Source: Rhodanobacter sp. B05 (GTDB taxonomy: Bacteria > Pseudomonadota > Gammaproteobacteria > Xanthomonadales > Rhodanobacteraceae). From it: a stretch of 64,000 bases of DNA. This document shows, piece after piece, positions 51,795 through 61,004 of the stretch. Every line of letters begins with the position of its first letter. The stretch's first letter is position 1. The notes under the pieces are model-generated. The model made no database searches, was not told the DNA's origin, and worked only from the letters and a program-made list of their open reading frames with translations. The position numbers and the translations under genes are program-made. The stretch lies in assembly GCF_002001085.1 (NCBI RefSeq), contig NZ_MUNU01000016.1, forward strand, positions 62,001 to 126,000, written 5' to 3'.

Positions 51795-53216
51795 TCATGC
51801 CTGCATGTCCTCCAGTTCGACGCCCTTGGTCTCGCGCACCGCGTACAGCACGAAAAGCAGCGAAAGCAGGGCAAAGCCCGCATACAGGCCGTAGGCGAAG
51901 CTCAGGCCGATCTCGGCCAGCGCCGGGAAGCTGCTGGTGATCGCGAAGTTCGCCAGCCACTGCGCCGAGGCGGCGACCGCCAGCGCGGTGGCGCGGATCC
52001 GGTTGGGGAACATCTCGCCCAGCAGCACCCACACCACCGGACCCCAGCTCACCCCGAAGAACACCACGTAGGCGTTCGCCGCGACCAGCGCCACCATGCC
52101 GGTGGCGCCGGGCAGGCTCAGCTCGGCGCCCGTGCCGGTGGCCTGCGAGAAGCACCAGGCCATCGCCGCCAGGGTGATCGCCATGCCGGCCGAGCCGATC
52201 ACCAGCAGCGGCTTGCGCCCGATCCGGTCGACCAGCGCGATCGCCACCAGGGTCACCAGCACGTTGACGATCGAGGTGACCACCGTGATGGTGAACGAAT
52301 CGGCCTCGCTGAAGCCGACCGAATGCCACAGCGTGGCCGAGTAGTAGAAGATCACGTTGATGCCCACGAACTGCTGGAACACCGACAGCAGGATGCCGAT
52401 CCATACCACCGGCAGCAGGCCCGTGGCCTTGCTGCACAGGTCGCGCAGGCGCGGCTTGTGTTCCGAGCGCAGGCTGGCCTCGATGTCGCCAAGTTTCTTG
52501 TCCAGTGCCGCTGCGCTGTGCATGTTGAGCACCTTCTGCAGCACCACGCGCGCTTCCGCCGAGCGGCCCTTGGCCACCAGATGGCGCGGCGATTCGGGCA
52601 CCGCCAGCACCAGCAGGCCGTAGATCAGCGCGGGCACCGTTGCCGCCAGGAACATCCAGCGCCACGCCGGCATGCCCATCCACAGCACGCCTGCCGCACC
52701 ACCCGACGCATCGGCCAGCCACGCATCGCTCAGCAACGCCGCGAAGATGCCCAGCACGATCGCCAGCTGCTGCATCGAACCGAGCCGACCGCGAATTCGC
52801 GCGGGCGCCACCTCGGCGATATAGGTGGGCGCGATCACCGAGGCCACGCCCACGCCGATGCCACCCACCAGGCGCCACACGATCAGGTCCCATACGGCCG
52901 TCGCCATGCCCGACCCCAAGGCCGCGGCAACCAGCAGCACGGCCGCCACCTGCATGGTGCGCACCCGTCCGAAGCGGTTGGCGAGCATGCCGGCGTACCA
53001 GGCACCAAGCGCCGAGCCCAGCAAGGCGCACGACACGGCGAAGCCGATCTCGCCGGCATTCAAGGCGAAGTTGCCCCGTATCGCATCGACCGCGCCGTTG
53101 ATCACGGCCGTGTCGAAACCGAACAAGAAGCCACCCAGTGCCGCGGCAGCCGAGATCAATACCACCCGCAGCGTGGCGTGCTGGCCCAGCCCATCTGTCG
53201 CGCTCGTCGAACTCAT
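51795..53216 (-). CDS. Sugar-porter MFS transporter
   Basis: The 473-residue inner-membrane protein has 12 transmembrane helices and sugar-porter family signatures: GGFLFGFDTAVINGAVDAIR, the loop NRFGR, the PESPRHLVAKGR motif after helix 6, the QQFVGINVIFYYSATLW segment of helix 7, the DRIGRKPLL loop and a C-terminal RETKGVELEDMQA. It is expected to be an H+/hexose symporter (glucose or galactose type). Two different LacI-type operators lie 69 and 153 bases upstream. Regulator B lies downstream. Confidence 0.92.
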   Translation of the reverse strand: MSSTSATDGLGQHATLRVVLISAAAALGGFLFGFDTAVINGAVDAIRGNFALNAGEIGFAVSCALLGSALGAWYAGMLANRFGRVRTMQVAAVLLVAAALGSGMATAVWDLIVWRLVGGIGVGVASVIAPTYIAEVAPARIRGRLGSMQQLAIVLGIFAALLSDAWLADASGGAAGVLWMGMPAWRWMFLAATVPALIYGLLVLAVPESPRHLVAKGRSAEARVVLQKVLNMHSAAALDKKLGDIEASLRSEHKPRLRDLCSKATGLLPVVWIGILLSVFQQFVGINVIFYYSATLWHSVGFSEADSFTITVVTSIVNVLVTLVAIALVDRIGRKPLLVIGSAGMAITLAAMAWCFSQATGTGAELSLPGATGMVALVAANAYVVFFGVSWGPVVWVLLGEMFPNRIRATALAVAASAQWLANFAITSSFPALAEIGLSFAYGLYAGFALLSLLFVLYAVRETKGVELEDMQA

Positions 53217-53284
53217 CGCGTCCCCCAGCTGATGTCATGTCCCCATGCGCCCGATTCTGCGGCGCCGCCGTCGTGCTGTCCGAT

Positions 53285-53298
53285 TGAATACGTATGCA
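53285..53298. promoter_or_regulatory. LacI-type operator TGAATACGTATGCA upstream of the sugar porter
   Basis: This is identical over 14 bases to 5668-5681 in the lacI-A / glycosidase gap. Extended, it reads TTGAATACGTATGCAA, a palindrome with one mismatched pair. It sits 69 bases before the sugar-porter start. Confidence 0.7.
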
Positions 53299-53368
53299 AC
53301 GCCGCCTGCCCGCCATCGCTTGCCGCATCTGCCGGTAAACGATTACGGGCGGCGTCCGGATTACTCGA

Positions 53369-53382
53369 TGACAGCGCTGTCA
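53369..53382. promoter_or_regulatory. LacI-type operator TGACAGCGCTGTCA upstream of the sugar porter
   Basis: This perfect 14-bp palindrome has the same core as the GH3 operator at 4453-4472. It sits 153 bases before the sugar-porter start and 84 bases upstream of the second operator type. Confidence 0.75.
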
Positions 53383-53491
53383 AACAAGCACGCAGCATAC
53401 CCTACTGTTTTCATCCGGGGAAACACCTGCCATGGCTGGCTGGCCGCCAGTCCGCCCGAACACCTGCAAGAGCGCCGAGCAACCGCAAAGA

Positions 53492-55315
53492 TCAGCCGGC
53501 GGCGTTGATCACCGCGAGAAAATCGCGCCCATAGCGCTTGAGCTTGGCCTCGCCCACGCCACTGATCCCGGCCAGCTCGTCCTCATTCGCCGGCAGCGCG
53601 CGCAACATCGCCAGCAAGGTCGCATCGTGGAACACCACGTAGGGCGGCACGCCCTGCTGCTTGGCCAGTTGCGTGCGCAGCGCACGCAGCTCGTCCCACA
53701 TCGGCTGCTCGTAAGCCTCGATGCCCAGGCTGCCGCCGGTGACCTGCTTGCTGTCGCGGCGACGACGACTGGCGCGTTCAGGGCGCGCGTCCTCGCGCAA
53801 CTTCACCGGCCGGCCGCCGCTGAGCACGGCACGGCTGGCTGTGGTGAGGCGCAAGGTGCCATAGCCTTCGGCGTCGGCTTCCAGCAGGCCGGCCGCCAGC
53901 AGTTGGCGGAACACCGAACGCCACTGCTTCTCGTCCATCTCCGCGCCGATGCCGAAGGTGCTGAGCCGATGATGATCGAGACCGAGCACGCGCTCGGTCT
54001 CCTCGCCGCGCAGCACGTCGATGACGTGGCCCGAACCGAAGCGCTGACCGGTGCGGTATACCGCCGACAAGGCTTTCTGTGCCGGCACCGTCGCATCCCA
54101 GGTCTTCGGCGGCGCGATGCAGTTGTCGCAATGTCCGCAGGGACCGGGATAGGTTTCGCCGAACGCACCCAGCAGCAACTGGCGGCGGCAGTCGGTGGCC
54201 TCGGCGTAGGCCAGCAGCGATTCAAGCTTCTGCCGTTCGACCCGCTTGCGCTCGTCGGCGGATTCGGACTGCGCGATCATCTGGCTCATGGTGACCACGT
54301 CGGACAGGCCGTAGATCATCCACGCCTCGGCCGGCAGGCCATCGCGGCCGGCACGACCGGTTTCCTGGTAGTAACCCTCGATACTGCGCGGCAGGTCCAG
54401 ATGCGCCACGAAGCGCACGTCGGGCTTGTCGATGCCCATGCCGAACGCGACGGTGGCGACCATCACCACGCCATCCTCGCGCAGAAAACGCTGCTGATTC
54501 TTCGCACGCGTGGCCGCATCCAGCCCCGCGTGATACGGCAACGCCTCGATGCCAGACTCGGCCAGCCATGCGGCGGTGTCGTCCACCTTGCGCCGGCTCA
54601 GGCAATACACGATGCCGGATTCGCCTTCGTGACCAAGCAGGAATTCGCCCAGCTGGCGCTTCGCGTTGTGGCGCAGGCCGACGCGGTAGCCGATGTTGGG
54701 CCGGTCGAAGCTGGAGACGAACTGCCGTGCATTCTGCAGCGACAGTCGCTCGACGATCTCCTCGCGGGTGCGCGGATCGGCGGTGGCGGTGAGCGCAATG
54801 CGCGGCACCTGCGGAAAGCGCTGGTGCAGGATCGCCAGCTCGCGGTATTCCGGACGGAAATCGTGACCCCACTGCGACACGCAATGCGCCTCGTCGATCG
54901 CGAACAGCGCCACCTCGGTGCGTTCGAGCTGTTCGAGGAAGCGCGCGGTGAGCAGGCGTTCCGGCGCCACGTAGAGCAGGTTCAGCTCGCCGGCCAGCAA
55001 TTGCCGCTCGACCTCGCGTTGCGCATCCGCGGCGAGACTGGAATTGAGATACGCCGCCGCCACGCCCGCCTCGCGCAGCGCATCGACCTGGTCCTGCATC
55101 AAGGCGATCAGTGGCGACACCACGATCGCCGTGCCCTGGCGCAGCAGGGCGGGAATCTGGTAGCACAGCGACTTGCCGCCGCCGGTCGGCATCAGCACCA
55201 GCGCATCGCCGCCTTCGCCGAGGTGCTCGATGACGGCCTGTTGCTGGCCGCGGAAACCCGGGTAACCGAAAACACTTTGCAGCAGGTCGAGGGCGGTGGC
55301 TTTCATCCCTGCCAT
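53492..55315 (-). CDS. recQ: ATP-dependent DNA helicase RecQ
   Basis: The 607-residue product has the SF2 helicase core (about 10-340) with PTGGGKS (Walker A), DEAHC, and motif [12 protein letters not shown]. The RQC domain (about 345-520) carries the zinc cluster [12 protein letters not shown]...CGHCDNC, and a C-terminal HRDC domain (about 530-605) follows with [20 protein letters not shown] and [13 protein letters not shown]. It unwinds DNA in recombination and fork repair. The ATG at 55315 is used; one at 55306 (MKATALDLL) is also possible and neither has a clear ribosome-binding site. Confidence 0.96.
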   Translation of the reverse strand: MAGMKATALDLLQSVFGYPGFRGQQQAVIEHLGEGGDALVLMPTGGGKSLCYQIPALLRQGTAIVVSPLIALMQDQVDALREAGVAAAYLNSSLAADAQREVERQLLAGELNLLYVAPERLLTARFLEQLERTEVALFAIDEAHCVSQWGHDFRPEYRELAILHQRFPQVPRIALTATADPRTREEIVERLSLQNARQFVSSFDRPNIGYRVGLRHNAKRQLGEFLLGHEGESGIVYCLSRRKVDDTAAWLAESGIEALPYHAGLDAATRAKNQQRFLREDGVVMVATVAFGMGIDKPDVRFVAHLDLPRSIEGYYQETGRAGRDGLPAEAWMIYGLSDVVTMSQMIAQSESADERKRVERQKLESLLAYAEATDCRRQLLLGAFGETYPGPCGHCDNCIAPPKTWDATVPAQKALSAVYRTGQRFGSGHVIDVLRGEETERVLGLDHHRLSTFGIGAEMDEKQWRSVFRQLLAAGLLEADAEGYGTLRLTTASRAVLSGGRPVKLREDARPERASRRRRDSKQVTGGSLGIEAYEQPMWDELRALRTQLAKQQGVPPYVVFHDATLLAMLRALPANEDELAGISGVGEAKLKRYGRDFLAVINAAG

Positions 55316-55399
55316 GCTAGCAAACCATCGTTGCGCGGCTGTCGGCGTCGACCGTCCGGCGCGTCAAGCAAAACCGCCTCGGCATGCGGGACGATGCCT

Positions 55400-56422
55400 T
55401 CAAGCCCGGCGCGCGAAAAACTCGCGGAACGCCGCCACCGTGCGCTCGATGCCGTCGTCGTCGATGTCCAGGTGGGTGACCAGTCGCAACGTGGGCAGGT
55501 AGCCGATGCTGATGCGGATGCCGGCCTCGCGCAGATGGACGTCCAGTTCGCGCAGGCGCGCAGCCGGCACGTCGATGAAGACCATGTTGGTGTGCTGACC
55601 AAGCAGGTCGACGCCGGCGATCTCGCGCAGGCGGCCGGCCAGGTACGCTGCGCGGCGATGATCGTCGGCCAGTCGCGCCACGTGATGATCCAGTGCGTGC
55701 AGCCCGGCGGCGGCAAGGATGCCCGCCTGGCGCCAGCCGCCACCACAGACCTTGCGCCAGCGCCGCGCCTTGTCGACCAGCGCACTCGAACCGACCAGCA
55801 CCGAACCGACTGGCGCACCCAGGCCCTTGGACAGGCAGATCGACACGGTATCGAAGTGCCGCGTGATCGCGCGCGCCGGCACGTCGCAGGCGATCGCCGC
55901 GTTGAACAGCCGCGCCCCATCCAGGTGCAGGCCCAGCCCATGCTTGCGCGCCAGCTCGTGCGCGGCATCCAGATAATCCAGCGGCAACGGACGGCCGTGC
56001 CAGGTATTTTCCAGGGCCAGCAGCCGGCTGCGCGCGAAGTGCGGATCGACCGGCTTGATCGCCGCCTCTATCCGCTCCAGCGGCAGCGAACCATCCTCCG
56101 CCTGCACGATCGGCTGCGGCTGGATCGAACCCAGCACCGCGGCGCCGCCGCCCTCGAACTTGTAGGTGTGCGCGTCCATGCCGACCAGGTATTCGTCGCC
56201 GCGCTCGCAGTGCGCGAGCAAGGCCAGCAGGTTGGACTGGGTGCCGCTGGGCACGAACAAGCCGGCCTCGAAACCCAGCTCGTCGGCCAGCCGCTGCTGC
56301 AACGCATTGACGGTGGGATCCTCGCCGTATACATCGTCGCCTACCTCGGCTGCCACCATCGCCGCTCGCATCGCCGCCGTCGGGTTGGTCACTGTGTCGC
56401 TGCGCAGATCAATGGATTTCAT
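55400..56422 (-). CDS. ltaE: Low-specificity L-threonine aldolase
   Basis: The 340-residue PLP fold-type I enzyme shows [12 protein letters not shown] at the N-terminus, [15 protein letters not shown], the His-stacking [20 protein letters not shown] and the PLP-lysine motif [16 protein letters not shown]. It cleaves L-threonine/allo-threonine to glycine and acetaldehyde. The ATG at 56422 has GAG 6 bases upstream. A repeat separates it from lptG. Confidence 0.95.
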   Translation of the reverse strand: MKSIDLRSDTVTNPTAAMRAAMVAAEVGDDVYGEDPTVNALQQRLADELGFEAGLFVPSGTQSNLLALLAHCERGDEYLVGMDAHTYKFEGGGAAVLGSIQPQPIVQAEDGSLPLERIEAAIKPVDPHFARSRLLALENTWHGRPLPLDYLDAAHELARKHGLGLHLDGARLFNAAIACDVPARAITRHFDTVSICLSKGLGAPVGSVLVGSSALVDKARRWRKVCGGGWRQAGILAAAGLHALDHHVARLADDHRRAAYLAGRLREIAGVDLLGQHTNMVFIDVPAARLRELDVHLREAGIRISIGYLPTLRLVTHLDIDDDGIERTVAAFREFFARRA

Positions 56423-56445
56423 GGTGATCTCGGTTGGGTACGAAT

Positions 56446-56532
56446 GGGGGTTCGGGATTCTGGAAGACAAGAGCAGAGTGCCGGGAGCCGCTCGCTTTTC
56501 CGAATCCCGTATCCCAAATCACGAATCCCGGC
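56446..56532. repeat. Self-complementary GGGATTCGGGATT repeat element (copy 2, degenerate)
   Basis: The right arm (56500-56532: CCGAATCCCGTATCCCAAAT, then CACGAATCCCGG) closely matches the right arm of the element at 17061-17157. The left arm is reduced to GGTTCGGGATTC near 56450. It lies between lptG and ltaE, just after the lptG stop. Confidence 0.75.
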
Positions 56533-56535
56533 CTC

Positions 56536-57636
56536 TCAAACACGTCGCCGGAAATACAACCACGCAAGGCAGGCCAGCAGGACCGCCGGCAGCAGGTTGG
56601 CCAGCAGCGGCGGCATGCCGTAGACGGTGCCGAAGTTCACCATCGCTTGCTGCAGGAAATACCACCCGATCGCCAGCAACATGCCGATGAACATCCGCTT
56701 GCCGAGGCCGCCGGAACGCAAGGTGCCGAACGCGAACGGCATCGCGCACAACACCAGCACCAGCACGTTGAGCGGATACAGCGCACGGCCCCAGAACGCC
56801 ACCGCGTAGCTGCCGGGACTCTCGCCGTTGCTTTCCAGATAATGCATGTTGCGACGGAGATCGCGCATGGACAGGTATTGCGGCAGGATCACCGACTGCG
56901 CCAGCACCTGCGGGTTGAGACTCGATCGCCAGGGCTCGGCGGGAATCACGGTGGAATGGGTGCCCTGCGCATCCAGCGTGGTGCTGCGCACGTCGTGCAG
57001 GATCCACTCGTGGCCGTCGTGGCCGGCGGTCTTTGCCCACTGGAAGCGGCTGAGTTTCCCATCGCCAGTGAACGTGAATACCCGCACGTCGCTCAACTGC
57101 ACTTCGCTCACGCCATCGTGCTGTTTGAGCGTGGTGCCCCGCGCATTGATGATGTCGTCGCCATCACGCGCCCACAGCCCGCTGTCGGTGCCCATGCCGA
57201 GGTTGCCGGATTTCATCCTCAGCTGCATCGCCTGCGCCTGCTGGTCGCCCCACGGCGCGGCCGTTTCGCCCAGGATCACCACGCCGACGATGAGTACCGC
57301 GACCACGCCCACCGCCGAGCCGGCGATGCGCAGCCGCGACATGCCGGCCGCGCGCAGCGCGGTGAGCTCGCCGCTGCCGGCCAGCCCGCCCAGGCCAAGC
57401 AGGCCGCCGATCAGTGCGGCATTGCCGAACATCTCGTAGGCACGACGCGGAAACGTCACCAGTACGTAGACCACGGCATTGCTCACCGTGTAGCCGTTCT
57501 TGCCGACGCTGCCAAGCTGGCGCAGGAACTGGGTCACCGCATCGAAACCGGTGAGCACCAGCCACACCATGAGCAGCGAGCCGAGCACGCTGATCGCCAC
57601 CAGCCGATCCACCCGCTTGACGTTGAACACACTCAT
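56536..57636 (-). CDS. lptG: LPS export ABC transporter permease LptG
   Basis: The 366-residue YjgP/YjgQ-family protein has three transmembrane helices at each end (about 12-115 and 270-360) and a periplasmic beta-jellyroll domain between (about 135-265). Conserved parts include [15 protein letters not shown] and [20 protein letters not shown]. With LptF and LptB it extracts lipopolysaccharide from the inner membrane. The ATG overlaps the lptF TGA (ATGA), so the two subunits are translated together. Confidence 0.95.
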   Translation of the reverse strand: MSVFNVKRVDRLVAISVLGSLLMVWLVLTGFDAVTQFLRQLGSVGKNGYTVSNAVVYVLVTFPRRAYEMFGNAALIGGLLGLGGLAGSGELTALRAAGMSRLRIAGSAVGVVAVLIVGVVILGETAAPWGDQQAQAMQLRMKSGNLGMGTDSGLWARDGDDIINARGTTLKQHDGVSEVQLSDVRVFTFTGDGKLSRFQWAKTAGHDGHEWILHDVRSTTLDAQGTHSTVIPAEPWRSSLNPQVLAQSVILPQYLSMRDLRRNMHYLESNGESPGSYAVAFWGRALYPLNVLVLVLCAMPFAFGTLRSGGLGKRMFIGMLLAIGWYFLQQAMVNFGTVYGMPPLLANLLPAVLLACLAWLYFRRRV

Positions 57637-58748
57637 CGCGCCGCGCCTGCCACCGGCGCCGGCAGCCGGCGCGGCGAATACTGCTTCCACAGCATCCAGC
57701 CGGCCAGCGCCAGCACCACCAGGTGCAGCCCCCACAACGGCGCCTCGTTGTGCCAGTGGCCCTTGGCGATCTGGCCACGGCCCAGCGCGAGCAGCAGGTA
57801 GTAGAGATAGAACGCGAGCACCGCCAGCAGCAGGCGGCCGTACTTGGGTTCGCGCGGACTCTGCCGCGACAGCGGCAAGGCCAGCAACAGCAACACCAGG
57901 GTCAACGGCGGCGCGTTGGCGCGCCAGGCAAACTCGGCGCGATCGTCCGGATCGTCCGAACCCGCCAGCGTCCAGGTGTCCTTGGAGTGCGACGGATCCT
58001 CGTCGTCGCTCGCCTGCACGCTGGACAGCGAGGTGTCGTTGCGGCCGTATTGCATCTCGCGCCAGTTGTCGGCACCCAGCGGGATGTCGTATTGCCAGCC
58101 ATCCTTGAACGCGATGAAACGGCCATCGCCGTCGCTTTCCTGGTACAGCGAGCCACTGGCCGCGCTGACCACTTTCAGATGCGCATGGCCATCCTTGCTG
58201 GTGCGCTGGGTCGCCACGAAGGTGCGCCCCAGCTGGGTGCCGTCGCGACTGAGGCTGTCGACGAAGATGATGCCGCCCTTGCCGGGCAGGCTGGTGAAGC
58301 GCCCCGCATCCAGACCCGCGGCAATCACCGAACGGTTTGCCGCTGCGACCAGGGCATCGCTGGTGCGCACGGCCCACGGCCCCAGCCAGAGCGAAACCAG
58401 CATGGTGATCAACACCAGCACCACGCCCAGCATGGCCATCGGCCGCAACAAGCCGGCCGGACCCATGCCGGAGGAAGACAGCACGTGCATCTCGCTCTCG
58501 CGGTACATCCGGCCCAACCCCATCAGCACGCCGACGAAACTGGCCAGCGGCATCAGATTGGTCAGGCCATCCAGCGTGCGCAGGCCCAGCACCTGGAACA
58601 TCACGCTGGCCGGAAAGCTCCCGTTCGCCACCTGCTGCAACACCTTGGCGAAGGCGCTGCCCGCCACGACCACCAGCAGCACCACCACCGTGGCAGCCAC
58701 GGTTTGTGCCAGCTCGCGCAGGAAATAGCGGTCGAGAATGCTCAGCAT
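57633..58748 (-). CDS. lptF: LPS export ABC transporter permease LptF
   Basis: The 371-residue protein has the same layout as LptG: helices at about 10-110, a periplasmic domain at about 130-270 and helices at about 275-365. It starts MLSILDRYFLRELAQTVAAT and keeps the FVGVLMGLGRMYRESEMHVL coupling helix that contacts LptB. It is divergent from pepA across 98 bp, the conserved arrangement in this group. Confidence 0.95.
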   Translation of the reverse strand: MLSILDRYFLRELAQTVAATVVVLLVVVAGSAFAKVLQQVANGSFPASVMFQVLGLRTLDGLTNLMPLASFVGVLMGLGRMYRESEMHVLSSSGMGPAGLLRPMAMLGVVLVLITMLVSLWLGPWAVRTSDALVAAANRSVIAAGLDAGRFTSLPGKGGIIFVDSLSRDGTQLGRTFVATQRTSKDGHAHLKVVSAASGSLYQESDGDGRFIAFKDGWQYDIPLGADNWREMQYGRNDTSLSSVQASDDEDPSHSKDTWTLAGSDDPDDRAEFAWRANAPPLTLVLLLLALPLSRQSPREPKYGRLLLAVLAFYLYYLLLALGRGQIAKGHWHNEAPLWGLHLVVLALAGWMLWKQYSPRRLPAPVAGAAR

Positions 58749-58846
58749 GCGATAAACTTGTGCACTTGCCCGGTTCGGCCTGATGGCCGGAAAACCGCAA
58801 GTCTAGCCTGTCCGGTCACCGCCGGGCCCACACCGGAACGCATCCG

Positions 58847-60337
58847 ATGACCCTCCAGTTCAGCCTTGGCACCCACGCACCCGAATCCGTCGACAGCGCC
58901 TGCATCATGGTCGGCGTGTACGAACAGGGCGTGCTCAGCAGCGCGGCCGAACGGGTGGATCGTGCCAGCGGCGGACTGATCAGGCACCAGCTGGAGAGCG
59001 GCGACATCACCGGCAAGGCCGGCAGCAGCAGCCTGCTGTTCGCACCCTCCGGCATCGCTGCGAAGCGCGTGCTGGTGGTCGGCCTGGGCGTGCAGAAATC
59101 GTTCGACGGCGCGCGTTACCAGAAGGTAACTCACGAAGCCGCCCGTGCGCTTGGCCGCCTGCCGGTGACCGCAGCGGTGTCGTACCTCACCGAGGTGGAC
59201 GTGCCGGGCCGCGACGCCGGCTGGCGCGTGCGCGTGGCCGCGCTGGCCAGCGACTTCGCCGCCTATCGCTACACCGCCACGTTCAAGCCGCGCGACAAGG
59301 CGAAGCCAGCGGAACTGGCGGCGATCGCGTTCGCCGGCGGCGCCGGTGAACAGGCATCGCTGGACCAGGCCACCGCCATCGCCGAAGGCGTGCGTTTCGC
59401 CCGCGAGCTGGCCAACCTGCCGCCGAACATCTGCACCCCGGTTTACATCGCCGGGCAGGCCAGGGCTTTTGCCGACAACCACGACAAGGTCAGCTGCAGC
59501 GTGCTCGACGAAGTGGAGATGACCACGCTCGGTTTCGGCTCGCTGCTCGCGGTGGGGCGCGGCTCGGCCAACAAGCCGCGACTCATCGCACTGGAATACA
59601 AGGGCGGCAACGAAGGCGACAAGCCGTACGCCTTCGTCGGCAAGGGTGTCACCTTCGACTCCGGCGGCATCAGCCTCAAGCCCGGCCCGGGCATGGAAGA
59701 CATGAAGTTCGACATGGGCGGCGCCGCCGGCGTGCTCGGTGCGTTCGTGGCCGCGGTGAAGATGGGCCTCAAGCTCAACCTGGTGTGCGTGGTGCCGAGC
59801 GTGGAGAACATGCCCGACGGCGACAGCTACCGCCCCAGCGACGTGCTGACCAGCCTGTCCGGCCTGACCATCGAGGTGCTCAACACCGATGCCGAGGGAC
59901 GTCTGATCCTGTGCGACGCGCTGACCTGGACCGCGCGCACGTTCCAGCCACACACCATCATCGACGCGGCCACCCTGACCGGCGCCTGCGTGGTCGCCCT
60001 GGGCAAGCACGCCAGCGGCCTGATGAGCAAGCACGACGACCTTGCCGCCGAGCTGCTCGCCGCCGGCGAGGAAACCCTCGACCGCGCCTGGCGCCTGCCG
60101 CTGTGGGACGACTACCAGGCGCAGCTGGAGTCCGGCTTCGCCGACGTCGCCAACATCGGCGGCAAGACCGCCGGCGCGATCACCGCCGGCTGCTTCCTGT
60201 CGCGCTTCACCGACGGCCAGCGCTGGGCCCACCTCGACATCGCCGGCACCGCTTGGGAAGAAGGTCGCAAGGGCCTCGCCACCGGCCGCCCGGTAACGCT
60301 GCTGGCGCAGTGGCTGATAAGCAGGAGCGAGGAGTGA
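58847..60337 (+). CDS. pepA: Leucyl aminopeptidase (M17)
   Basis: The 496-residue product has an N-terminal macro-domain-like regulatory region (about 1-165) and the M17 catalytic domain (about 175-495). Metal and active-site motifs are VGKGVTFDSGGISLKPG, KFDMGGAAGVLGAFVA and the signature NTDAEGRLIL. It removes N-terminal residues from peptides; the E. coli homologue also acts as a DNA-binding accessory in cer recombination. It is followed by a repeat and holC. Confidence 0.97.
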   Translation: MTLQFSLGTHAPESVDSACIMVGVYEQGVLSSAAERVDRASGGLIRHQLESGDITGKAGSSSLLFAPSGIAAKRVLVVGLGVQKSFDGARYQKVTHEAARALGRLPVTAAVSYLTEVDVPGRDAGWRVRVAALASDFAAYRYTATFKPRDKAKPAELAAIAFAGGAGEQASLDQATAIAEGVRFARELANLPPNICTPVYIAGQARAFADNHDKVSCSVLDEVEMTTLGFGSLLAVGRGSANKPRLIALEYKGGNEGDKPYAFVGKGVTFDSGGISLKPGPGMEDMKFDMGGAAGVLGAFVAAVKMGLKLNLVCVVPSVENMPDGDSYRPSDVLTSLSGLTIEVLNTDAEGRLILCDALTWTARTFQPHTIIDAATLTGACVVALGKHASGLMSKHDDLAAELLAAGEETLDRAWRLPLWDDYQAQLESGFADVANIGGKTAGAITAGCFLSRFTDGQRWAHLDIAGTAWEEGRKGLATGRPVTLLAQWLISRSEE

Positions 60338-60480
60338 GTGGGGAGGAGTGAGTGGAGAGAGAGCTGGCAGTTTCCTCGCCCTGCGTCTCCATTCGCTTCC
60401 CGACTCCGCCTTGCACACCGCATACCTTTCCGGAACTCCACGTCTCCTTCTCACTCCTCACTCCTCTCCACTCACTCCTT
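60329..60480. repeat. Self-complementary GGAGTGAGTGG repeat element
   Basis: Left arm units GGAGTGAGTGGGGAGGAGTG (60330-60362) are mirrored on the right (60445-60480) by CACTCCTCACTCCTCTCCAC. The architecture is like the GGGATTCGGGATT elements (stuttered arms around a ~80-bp loop), but the word is different. The element includes the pepA stop codon and ends just before holC. Confidence 0.75.
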
Positions 60481-60486
60481 GCTTCC

Positions 60487-60906
60487 ATGCGCGCCGACTT
60501 CTACCTGATCGACAAGCCGCGTTTCCGCGAGCAGCCGCTGCTGCTGGCGTGCGAGCTGGCGAAGAAGGCGTATGCGGCGCAGCAGCCGACCCTGATCCTG
60601 ACCCGCGACCATGAGCAGGCGCACGCGCTGGACGAGTTGCTGTGGGCGTTCGACGACGACGCGATGATTCCGCACCAGTTGGCCGGCGATGACGACGACG
60701 CGCAGACCGCGGTGCTGATCGTGCCGCCCGGAGTGGACACGCCTGACCGTCCCCTGCTGATCAACCTGCGCGACCACGGTGTCGACCGTCCCTGCCAGCG
60801 CGTGCTTGAGGTGGTGGCCGCCGATCCGGCCGCGCGCGACGGCTCGCGCGAGCGCTGGCGCGAATACCAGCGACGCGGCTTCGAACTGCACAAGTTCGAC
60901 ATGTAG
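60487..60906 (+). CDS. holC: DNA polymerase III chi subunit
   Basis: The 139-residue product matches HolC: RADFYLIDKPRFREQPLLLA at the N-terminus, the RDHEQAHALDELLWAFDDDA segment, IVPPGVDTPDRPLLINLRDH and a C-terminal RWREYQRRGFELHKFDM. Chi links the clamp loader to SSB at the replication fork. Its stop codon lies inside the left arm of a long palindrome. Confidence 0.94.
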   Translation: MRADFYLIDKPRFREQPLLLACELAKKAYAAQQPTLILTRDHEQAHALDELLWAFDDDAMIPHQLAGDDDDAQTAVLIVPPGVDTPDRPLLINLRDHGVDRPCQRVLEVVAADPAARDGSRERWREYQRRGFELHKFDM

Positions 60907-60987
60907 GAGCCCGCTCGCGGGCGATGCTTTTGTTCTGATGCACGACGGAGATCAGAACAAAAGCATCGCCCGCGAGCGGGCTCCTAC
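60903..60987. repeat. Perfect 37-bp inverted repeat at the holC 3' end
   Basis: Arms 60903-60939 and 60951-60987 are exact reverse complements separated by 11 bases. The outer part, GTAGGAGCCCGCTCGCGGGC, is the type of REP sequence common in Xanthomonadaceae and Pseudomonas. It contains the holC TAG and lies between two convergent genes, where it would act as a strong bidirectional mRNA-stabilising or terminating hairpin. Confidence 0.93.
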
Positions 60988-61004
60988 GACAACCTGCATT
61001 GCTG

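Noticed and set aside
51508-51797. Small minus-strand frame between the sugar porter and lacI-B (starting MRITEHSFLAG)
   Set aside because: It starts next to the porter stop but has no recognisable domain and overlaps the regulator's start; not enough support for a gene.
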